This document shows positions 1-5,814 of a stretch of 32,707 nt of DNA, piece by piece. Origin of the DNA: Coriobacteriaceae bacterium (GTDB lineage: Bacteria > Actinomycetota > Coriobacteriia > Coriobacteriales > Coriobacteriaceae); the NCBI GenBank assembly GCA_902363875.1, contig CABJBO010000025.1, positions 1 to 32,707 on the forward strand, read 5' to 3'. Numbering within the stretch: position 1 is the stretch's first letter; each line of letters starts with the position of its first letter. The notes below the pieces were generated by a model, which made no database searches, was not told the DNA's origin, and was given only the letters and a program-made list of their open reading frames with translations. A program made the position numbers and the translations under genes.

Positions 1-3
1 TGT

Positions 4-19
4 GCGGCGTAGGCCGCTT
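4..19. terminator. Short hairpin at window edge, possible terminator
   Basis: A perfect 5-bp stem (GCGGC/GCCGC) with loop GTAG is followed by TTATT. It could end a gene entering from the left. The stem is short and the context is cut off, so this is weak. Bases 20-105 show nothing else recognisable. Confidence 0.2.
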
Positions 20-105
20 ATTAGCCCGTCCAAGAATTGGGGCGCAGTTCACATTTGGTCGGGGTTTTCCTTGCCTGAAATAGACGATTGCCTTGCTCTT
101 TCAAG

Positions 106-1422
106 TTATTTCGTGGCACCGCAGGAAGAGCACTTGTACCCGGTGGTCACGGTCTCGTCCCATGCTGCGCTCACCTGCACCTGTTCATCATATGCATCGG
201 CCACCTTTACCTGCTCGTCGTAAGCAGCCTGCACGGTGCGAGACTCTTCGTGGCAAGAACCGCAGTTGCCACCGTTAAGCAGCGAGTTCTCAAAATGAGC
301 AGCTTCGTTCCCGGTAATATCCGCACCGCAGTTATTGCAAATGCTGACATACTTTACAACTGCGTCGTGGTGGACGGTCTTGTATTGTGCGTCATGGTGG
401 ACGGTCTTGTACTGAGCGTCGTGATGGACGGTCTTTGTCTGGGCTACCCAGTTGTGCTGATGCGCCGGGGTGTCATCCTTTTTCGATGAGCTGCCTGAAT
501 TGGTGTTCGAGCCAGAGTTGCTGCTGTTGCCGCCATTCGGCTTGCTATCGGATTTTCCCTCGTCTTTCTTGGAGGATGAATTGCTCTTATTTCCAGAATT
601 ATCGGAGCCGCCTGTGGCCTTTCCATCATCCCTCTTGCCGTTAGAGGTCTCCGGTGTCTTCGCATCGGACTTGTCCTCCTTGGCGGTCTCCTCGGCCTTC
701 CCGGTCTCCTTCTCGACGGCATCTGTATCGGCGTTCGGGTTCTTCTTGATGTTGTCCTCGAACTTCTTCACGACCTCAGCGCCCTTGTCTCCGGTCAGGG
801 TGGAATCGCCCTTCTTCACGGCTTCCGCAACGTCCTTGGCAATGGCGGTCAGGTCATCCTTCGTCACCTTATCCGCATCCACCTTGTTGAAAGTCACACC
901 CGTGCTGGCCGTCTTCTTGTCGGCCTTCCCGGCGGTAACCTTCTTCGATGACACCTTATAGATGGAACCGTCGGCGTTCACCGGTGAGATGAATGTGACG
1001 GTATAGGTGCCGGACTTGCCAACCTTCACAGTCACCTGTTTATTCGCGTCGATAGCGGTGTAGAAGTCCACCTCGCCGTCCGCTCCCTCGATATGCGCGA
1101 TGACGGGCGTGGATGTGTCCGCATCCCAGCCGTCAGCCTTTACCTCAAGGGTAAGTACCATGTCCTGCTTCTCATCGTCCTTTGACTGGGACACCGCAGG
1201 GGCATTGGAATCTCCCGTCCAACTGGCATGTGAGATGGCGTAAGCCCCGCCGCCGATGAGAAGCGCCGCACAGAGGATTCCCGCACCAGCCGCGCAGACC
1301 TGTTTGCGGGAGAACTCGCGCCCGAAGAGCATGAGCGGCTTCTTAGCGCTCTCCTCCTCCTTTTCCTCTGCATTCCCGGAGACCATATCGCCCGTCTTCT
1401 TCGGAATCTCCGTATCCATCAT
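106..1422 (-). CDS. Membrane-anchored surface protein with C-terminal zinc-ribbon and HHDAQYKTV repeats
   Basis: About 438 aa. The start is the ATG at 1422, directly behind an AAAGGA ribosome site; a longer frame to 1458 has none. Order of parts: a charged cytoplasmic N-terminus (residues 1-40), one transmembrane helix (about 43-65), an extracytoplasmic segment of likely beta structure (about 90-160) and an acidic Lys/Glu stretch. A Ser/Asn/Gly-rich linker follows, then a C-terminal block with three HHDA(Q/V) repeats, a CxxC...CxxC pair, three (Y/W)DE(Q/T)V-type repeats and a final CxxC. The paired CxxC motifs suggest structural Zn sites. Similar tails occur on surface proteins of Firmicutes and Actinobacteria, but I do not know the function. 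It is divergent from the XRE gene and shares its control region, so that regulator may control it. It lies inside the integrative element. Confidence 0.8.
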   Translation of the reverse strand: MMDTEIPKKTGDMVSGNAEEKEEESAKKPLMLFGREFSRKQVCAAGAGILCAALLIGGGAYAISHASWTGDSNAPAVSQSKDDEKQDMVLTLEVKADGWDADTSTPVIAHIEGADGEVDFYTAIDANKQVTVKVGKSGTYTVTFISPVNADGSIYKVSSKKVTAGKADKKTASTGVTFNKVDADKVTKDDLTAIAKDVAEAVKKGDSTLTGDKGAEVVKKFEDNIKKNPNADTDAVEKETGKAEETAKEDKSDAKTPETSNGKRDDGKATGGSDNSGNKSNSSSKKDEGKSDSKPNGGNSSNSGSNTNSGSSSKKDDTPAHQHNWVAQTKTVHHDAQYKTVHHDAQYKTVHHDAVVKYVSICNNCGADITGNEAAHFENSLLNGGNCGSCHEESRTVQAAYDEQVKVADAYDEQVQVSAAWDETVTTGYKCSSCGATK

Positions 1423-1447
1423 GGTTCCTTTCTGATTGCAATACCCC

Positions 1448-1476
1448 ATTATCTGCATTGTATTTCAAATTGTCAC
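1448..1476 (-). promoter_or_regulatory. Promoter of the surface-protein gene
   Basis: On the minus strand, -35 GTGACA (1476-1471) and -10 GATAAT (1453-1448) are separated by 17 bp. Each box matches the sigma-70 consensus at 5 of 6 positions. The -10 lies about 25 bp before the ATG at 1422. The -35 is inside the first copy of the 15-bp tandem repeat. Confidence 0.6.
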
Positions 1477-1498
1477 TTATATAGGTGTGACTTATATA
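1470..1498 (+). promoter_or_regulatory. Divergent promoter of the XRE gene, overlapping the minus-strand -35
   Basis: On the plus strand, -35 TTGTCA (1470-1475) and -10 TATATA (1493-1498) are separated by 17 bp. The two divergent -35 boxes share five bases (1471-1475), so RNA polymerase could not occupy both at once. Confidence 0.45.
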
Positions 1499-1500
1499 GG
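1471..1500. repeat. Tandem 15-bp repeat, candidate XRE operator
   Basis: TGTCACTTATATAGG (1471-1485) is followed directly by TGTGACTTATATAGG (1486-1500); 14 of 15 bases agree. The repeat covers the -35 region of both divergent promoters, which is where a repressor from the adjacent XRE gene would be expected to bind. The operator role is inferred. Confidence 0.55.
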
Positions 1501-1540
1501 GTTGGCCTGAATCATTGACACCGGCGGATAGGAGGTGCCG

Positions 1541-1774
1541 ATGACTGAGCTTGACCCAAGGATGCGCGTGGGGCTTCGTATTAAGGAGCTGAGGGGCGAG
1601 CTCGGCATGAGTCAAGAGGCATTCGCATACTCCATCGAGATGTCTCGTACCTATTTTGCCGAAGTCGAGACGGGCAAGCGAAACGTGTCTATCGAGAATA
1701 TCGATCGCATAGCGAGGGGCCTCGGCGTTTCGTTGAGGGGCTTTTTCGACTCAAATCTGTTTGCGGAGCGCTGA
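1541..1774 (+). CDS. XRE-family HTH transcriptional regulator
   Basis: A 77-aa single-domain Cro/C1-type protein. The ATG at 1541 is chosen because AGGAGG (1530-1535) ends five bases before it; an in-frame GTG at 1535 overlaps that site. The HTH core runs from about residue 10 to 65, with the typical SQEAFA helix and a recognition helix around SRTYFAEVETGKRNVSIENI. This is the usual pattern of small repressors carried by mobile elements. No effector or dimerisation domain is present. It is divergent from the surface-protein gene, and a 15-bp tandem repeat lies between them. It probably represses itself and that gene. Confidence 0.9.
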   Translation: MTELDPRMRVGLRIKELRGELGMSQEAFAYSIEMSRTYFAEVETGKRNVSIENIDRIARGLGVSLRGFFDSNLFAER

Positions 1775-1935
1775 GCCATCAAGTTGAAGTGGCCCTATCG
1801 GTTGTTGGCCCTGCCCTCCCTATCGGTCTCATCATTGTTCTGACCCGACGGCCGAAAACGGTGTCGGCCAGAAATCGTGTCCTTGGGGCCCGATGGGTGA
1901 AGCTGCGAGGGGGAGGGTAATCGCATGTTCGGGTG

Positions 1936-3144
1936 CTACGAGAATAGGTCAATTACTCCGCTGACATCTCGTGTGTCGGTGTAGTAACGCCGGGCCGTCT
2001 CCGGGTCGTGACCAAAGAGCGCCGCTCTTATCTCAATCGGGACGCCTCTGTCACGGGCAATGGTGTGGAGGGTTGCTCGCCAAACATGGGAACGGGCCGT
2101 CTGCAAAAGTTCTATGTCACAGTCGCTTGCAATCTGACGATAAAGGGTGCGAACGGCCTTCGAGCAGTTGGACTTGTCCCATTCGCGCCACGGATTATCG
2201 GTTGCGGGAGCGGGGAAAACCAACCCGACTCCGCTACTTTCGGCTCGGCGATTTTCGAGCAACGAGATGACGCGCGAGTCGAGAACGGGGACAATTCGGC
2301 CTCGGTGGGTCTTGCTGGCCTCGTTGGTAACTTCAACCGAGTCACAGCTCTTACTCACCTTGTCCCAAGTGAGGGTTCGCGCCTCACCGATGCGCAGTCC
2401 CGTGACGGCTTGCAGCGCTGTTAACTCCACGATTGCCCTTTGCGCATTTACAAGCTGCTGACGGGAATATTTTCCGCGTATGGAGCCATCTTTCGGCATG
2501 GCGCTCTTCCAGCCGTCTGACAAGAGCCAATCGAGCGCCTTTCCCCATTCGTTCTCCGAAAGTCCCTGCCCTCCTTGCGGCTTGTTGCTCGCCTTGTTTT
2601 CAGGTAGGTCGAAGCTTATCCCTGCAATTGGATTCGAGTTGAGCGCACCGCACATAATTAGGGGTTGTATGACCCATTTGTTGACGACCTTCCGCACCTG
2701 TCGTGCCGTTGCTGTTCCGTGCTTTTCGGCAATCAGGCAGAGGGCCTTACCAAAGGTACCGGCGCGTAGGGCGTCCGCAATCGGGTAGCCCCCAAGGGCT
2801 TCCGTTGCGATAGAGAGGCAGAGGGCATAGCGTTCTCTGGTCGATGGGCGGAGGCGAGCGTTTTCCTCTATGCTCGGCAACACCTCGGATTTTATGTATC
2901 CTCCGAAAAGGTCAGAACCGCTCCAATTGCTTTTCAGCCCGCATGTGGCTTTTAACTCTTCGGCCTGCCGATGGGCTTTTGCGCGAAGTTCGCCTTTTGT
3001 CACGCTGCCTCTGGTGTCCCGGCGGAGCGTGATGCCGTCAGGGAGCCTGATGCTCCATTTCATGCGGTATCCGCCGCGCGGGTCCTCCTTGATGTGTGCA
3101 CTGTCGATGGTGTCTTGACCGGGTTGGAGCCTTTCTCTCGGCAT
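1936..3144 (-). CDS. Phage-type tyrosine recombinase/integrase
   Basis: About 402 aa from the ATG at 3144, which has GGAG five bases upstream. An in-frame ATG at 3186 would add 14 residues but has no ribosome site. Layout: an N-terminal arm-binding part, a SAM-like core-binding domain (around residues 65-180) and a C-terminal catalytic domain. Catalytic residues visible are Arg in TGLRIGEA, His and Arg in SHVWRATLHT, His in LFGHDPETA and the Tyr nucleophile in RRYYTD. The box-II motif HVWRATLH differs slightly from the common HxLRH form but keeps both key residues. The gene starts about 140 bp inside the tRNA remnant, the classic position for an integrase acting on that site. The 161 bp between 1774 and 1936 show no gene. 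Confidence 0.93.
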   Translation of the reverse strand: MPRERLQPGQDTIDSAHIKEDPRGGYRMKWSIRLPDGITLRRDTRGSVTKGELRAKAHRQAEELKATCGLKSNWSGSDLFGGYIKSEVLPSIEENARLRPSTRERYALCLSIATEALGGYPIADALRAGTFGKALCLIAEKHGTATARQVRKVVNKWVIQPLIMCGALNSNPIAGISFDLPENKASNKPQGGQGLSENEWGKALDWLLSDGWKSAMPKDGSIRGKYSRQQLVNAQRAIVELTALQAVTGLRIGEARTLTWDKVSKSCDSVEVTNEASKTHRGRIVPVLDSRVISLLENRRAESSGVGLVFPAPATDNPWREWDKSNCSKAVRTLYRQIASDCDIELLQTARSHVWRATLHTIARDRGVPIEIRAALFGHDPETARRYYTDTRDVSGVIDLFS

Positions 3145-3287
3145 ATTTGCTCCGTTCTGTGTCCCTACTATTGTCCCCACTATCATAGGGAGACTTAGGG
3201 ATTAGGTTAGCAACAGCGGGATAAAAAATATATATCTACCAGCAGAAAGTATTAGAAAATTACCGTATAAAATTATAGCACTACAAT

Positions 3288-3326
3288 ACCCGGAGGTCGT
3301 AGGTTCAAATCCTGCCCCCGCGACCA
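3288..3326 (+). other. Attachment-site core: 3' half of a tRNA, probably initiator tRNA-fMet
   Basis: The segment reads as the 3' strand of an anticodon stem (CCCGG), variable region, T-arm (GTAGG-TTCAAAT-CCTGC), acceptor 3' strand CCCCGCG, discriminator A and encoded CCA. The matching 5' acceptor strand (CGCGGGG) is absent upstream; the AT-rich sequence before 3288 belongs to the element. CGCGGGG plus the ACCCGGAGGTCG block fits actinobacterial initiator tRNA-fMet. One reservation is that the base at position 72 is G rather than the usual mismatch-forming base of initiators. This is a remnant, not a working tRNA. Confidence 0.7.
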
Positions 3327-3335
3327 AGAACTTGC

Positions 3336-3365
3336 AGCTCGTCGGCCTAGCCGGCGAGCTTTTTT
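3336..3365 (+). terminator. Original terminator of the disrupted tRNA
   Basis: An 11-bp stem (3336-3346 with 3350-3360, one G-T pair) with a 3-base loop CTA, followed by a run of T. It lies 9 bases behind the tRNA CCA and marks the native chromosome next to the integration site. Confidence 0.8.
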
Positions 3366-3414
3366 GTTATTCCGGGACTGTTCTCTCAGCCCAATTCCCA
3401 ACATCTCAAACAAA

Positions 3415-3552
3415 ATCTCGATCTGTAACATCTAGACCCGATTTGGGCGGCCAGGTGTTACAGATCGAGATATACCGGTGGGTTGGGTCCCGTTTGTCTA
3501 AATCTGTAACACGAGGGACGGATTTTGCCGAGTTGTTGTTACAGATTGAGAT
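3415..3552. repeat. Left cluster of ~80-bp palindromic repeats (2 units)
   Basis: Unit L1: 16-bp perfect arms 3415-3430 and 3456-3471, 25-base loop. Unit L2: arms 3496-3510 and 3538-3552, including a perfect 10-bp ATCTGTAAC-type core, 27-base loop. The start-to-start period is 81 bp. All arms carry the box ATCTGTAAC or its complement. The loop of L2 is nearly the same as that of unit R3 on the far side of the next gene. The remaining gene-free bases 3553-3808 show a doubled CCTTAAC, a doubled AGGGGCCG and no clear promoter. Confidence 0.85.
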
Positions 3553-3808
3553 TTTGTTGTTGCTCTCCTTTATGAGTGAATCTTGACTCTTTTTATTATG
3601 TGAGGCGGACGGGCTATCGATAATCACGGGCCGGATGGATTGACTTGTCGATTGATAGACTCCAATTGGAAGGAGCTGCGACGACCCTTAACGATCCTTA
3701 ACTAGAAACAGTGACGTCTTAAAAACAATAAAGGGGCCGCTATGTAGGGGCCGTCTATACGATGCCTTTGACTTACACTTCTTTATGGAGCCATGTAAGG
3801 AGGCGGCA

Positions 3809-5251
3809 ATGCAGCAACCCATTGCGACAAACGATGTGATTCTATTTTCCACTCTCAGGGAGAATCAGTACTTCGATCGAAAGAGCGCCCGCAAGGATGA
3901 CAAGGAGATTGCGAAGCATATTAGTGCATTCGCCAACTCGGCGGGAGGCAAGCTCGTTATCGGTATCGAGGATAATGGTGAGGTAACGGGCTTCAAGCGT
4001 AACGGCGCGCGCGACATTGAGAAATTCGAGCGCGCTGCGCTCACGACTTGCACGCCAACCCCTATTGTCCGCAAAGACCGAATCCCCGTGGTCAATTCTT
4101 CGGGCGAGGAGGACTTCGTTCTCGTTTTGGACATCGATGCCTCGACCAACCACTCTGTTGCTCGCGTGAGCGACGGCGAGGTTTTCTTGCGGCAGGACGA
4201 CAAGAGCGTGAGGCTCAGCCGCGAACAGGTATTTGCCCTCGAGTACGATAAGGGGCAGAGAATCTTCGAGGACGAGCTTGTTGAGGATTCCTCCCTAGAT
4301 GACGTGGACCATGAAGTGCTTGATCGCTACAAAGGGATTCTTGGAACCGAAGTTTCCGACGAGCAGGTCCTTAGAAGTCGTCGTTTTATGCGTGACGGAA
4401 AGCTGACCGTTGCTGGAGCCCTGCTATTCGCGCTGGATCCGTCCGCGATGATGCCACAGGCGCGAGTCCGTGTCCTGCGCTACGACGGCGTCAAAATGGA
4501 GACGGGCGAGCGTCTCAACATCACGAAAGAACGAAGCTTCTGTGGGCCGCTGCCTAAGGTGATCCAAGACGCCTACGAACTCATCTCGAGCATGCTCCGC
4601 GAATTTCAGTTCCTGGGGCCCGACGGGAAATTCCAGACCGTGCCTGAGTATCCTGAGTTCGCCTGGTTCGAGGGCTTGGTCAACGCGGTGACACATCGCG
4701 ACTACTCGTTCCGCGGCGACTACATCCGGGTCTCGATGTTCGACGACCGTTTGGAAATCATCAGTCCAGGCGCGCTTCCCAATATCGTGACGCTCGACAA
4801 CATGAGGACCACTCGTTACTCGCGCAACCCACGCATCGCGCGCACGCTGGTTGAATTTGGTTGGGTTCGGGAGCTAAACGAGGGCGTCAAGCGCATTTAT
4901 ACCGAGATGCAAAACTCTCTGCTCAATGATCCGGTCTACACGGAACCTGATGGGGCAAGGGTTCAGCTAACGCTTGAGAACAATATCGTTGCCAGAACCG
5001 TAAGGAGAAGCGAGGCTCTCGAGGACAAGGTATCACCGGAGGTGATCGCCTCATTGGGGGAGTATGAGCTCGCCGCCGTCAGGTTGGCCTTTGCGAACGG
5101 AAGGGTGACAGCAAGGGAGCTTGCAGCGCACATCGGGAGAAATCGCCGCACAGCAAGCCGGGTGCTTGGTAAGTTAATTGAGGAAGACGGGCTGCTCGAA
5201 TGGCACGGCTCATCCCATAACGACCCAAAACAGTTCTACACGATAAGGTAA
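3809..5251 (+). CDS. AlbA_2 (Schlafen-like) DNA-binding and HATPase-fold regulator with C-terminal winged helix
   Basis: 480 aa from the ATG at 3809, with AAGGAGG five bases before it; the in-frame ATG at 3785 lacks a site. The N-terminal AlbA_2 domain is at about residues 15-135, with the ENQYFDRKSA start and the NSAGGKLVIGIEDNGEVTG core. A middle region leads to a GHKL/HATPase-like domain at about 270-400 (FEGLVNAVTHRDY, DDRLEIISPG, RNPRIARTL). A winged-helix end (about 425-480, VTARELAAHIGRNRRTASRVL) follows. This order is typical of the COG2865 family, often annotated as RecG-like or divergent-AAA proteins, but it has no helicase motors. Members are thought to be transcription regulators; targets are mostly unknown. 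It stands alone, between two clusters of the same palindromic repeat, which makes a DNA-binding link plausible but unproven. Confidence 0.88.
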   Translation: MQQPIATNDVILFSTLRENQYFDRKSARKDDKEIAKHISAFANSAGGKLVIGIEDNGEVTGFKRNGARDIEKFERAALTTCTPTPIVRKDRIPVVNSSGEEDFVLVLDIDASTNHSVARVSDGEVFLRQDDKSVRLSREQVFALEYDKGQRIFEDELVEDSSLDDVDHEVLDRYKGILGTEVSDEQVLRSRRFMRDGKLTVAGALLFALDPSAMMPQARVRVLRYDGVKMETGERLNITKERSFCGPLPKVIQDAYELISSMLREFQFLGPDGKFQTVPEYPEFAWFEGLVNAVTHRDYSFRGDYIRVSMFDDRLEIISPGALPNIVTLDNMRTTRYSRNPRIARTLVEFGWVRELNEGVKRIYTEMQNSLLNDPVYTEPDGARVQLTLENNIVARTVRRSEALEDKVSPEVIASLGEYELAAVRLAFANGRVTARELAAHIGRNRRTASRVLGKLIEEDGLLEWHGSSHNDPKQFYTIR

Positions 5252-5266
5252 GGTGGTCGATCTATT

Positions 5267-5328
5267 TCGCACCTCTGTCGCAGTAATGTCGCACTTCTGT
5301 CGCAGTAATGTCGCACTTCTGTCGCAGT
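5267..5328. repeat. 22-bp tandem repeat, 2.8 copies
   Basis: Units at 5267-5288, 5289-5310 and a partial at 5311-5328, sharing the core TCGCACTTCTGTCGCAGT; one C/T difference in the first unit. They start 15 bp behind the stop codon of the AlbA_2 gene. Confidence 0.9.
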
Positions 5329-5374
5329 GGCTTCGATGACGCGTGGATATAGTCCCTCGGCAAATCTCAAACAA

Positions 5375-5678
5375 AATCTCAATCTGTAACGGGTAGGGGT
5401 CAAAAGCGGGCCTAGATGTTACGGATTGAGATTGTTGAGGATGGGCCGAGGGGAATGTCTTGATCTGTAACACGTGGGGCCGTTTTTGGCCGATAGATGT
5501 TACAGAACGAGATTTTTCGGCAGCCGGCCCCCGTTTATCTAATTCTGTAACACGAGGGATGGATTTTGCCGAGTAGCTGTTACAGATTTAGATGTTCTAG
5601 CGGGCCGGGTTGGTTTGTCTCGATCTGTAACAGGTGGAGGCCAAAAGTGGGCCTAACTGTTACGGATTGAGACAAACC
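5375..5678. repeat. Right cluster of ~80-bp palindromic repeats (4 units)
   Basis: R1 arms 5375-5390/5418-5433 (one wobble). R2 5458-5472/5498-5512 (one mismatch, one wobble). R3 5537-5552/5578-5593 (one mismatch). R4 5612-5633/5657-5678 (22 bp with two wobbles). Starts are 83, 79 and 75 bp apart. Loops of 23-27 bases share a GGCC-T/A-rich-GGCC centre, and the 18-24-base gaps between units also resemble one another (CGGGCCGG, then GTTTGTC). Differences in the arms are often pair-preserving, so the folded form seems to matter. Bases 5679-5814 up to the next gene show only a ribosome site. Confidence 0.88.
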
Positions 5679-5814
5679 GACGGGCCGCCCCGCCCCATCC
5701 ACCTGCCGCTACCTGCTGTCTGCCGATTTCCGTTGCGCCACTGTGCTCCCATGCCATATCCTCTAGACAACTACGCGGCATCATCGCCGCCGCGCCTACA
5801 AGAGAGGAATGTCC

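Larger units (their letters stand above)
1..3326. mobile_element. Right end of an integrative element inserted in a tRNA gene (partial)
   Basis: The segment ends at a 39-bp tRNA 3' remnant (3288-3326). Immediately inside is a tyrosine recombinase reading away from the junction, followed by an XRE regulator and a surface protein. Base composition here looks lower in GC than the hydrogenase and ABC regions. A full tRNA is not present at the junction: no partner for the acceptor 3' strand is seen upstream. The intact tRNA copy, and so the other end, should therefore lie to the left, outside the window. The type of element (prophage, ICE or island) cannot be told from three genes. Confidence 0.65.

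Noticed and set aside
3252..3326. Complete tRNA gene at the integrase junction
   Set aside because: Only the 3' half folds. The AT-rich sequence upstream has no matching acceptor, D-arm or anticodon loop.
5375..5678. Possible CRISPR array
   Set aside because: The repeats are palindromic, imperfect and of alternating direction. The gaps between them resemble each other rather than being unique, and no cas gene is near.
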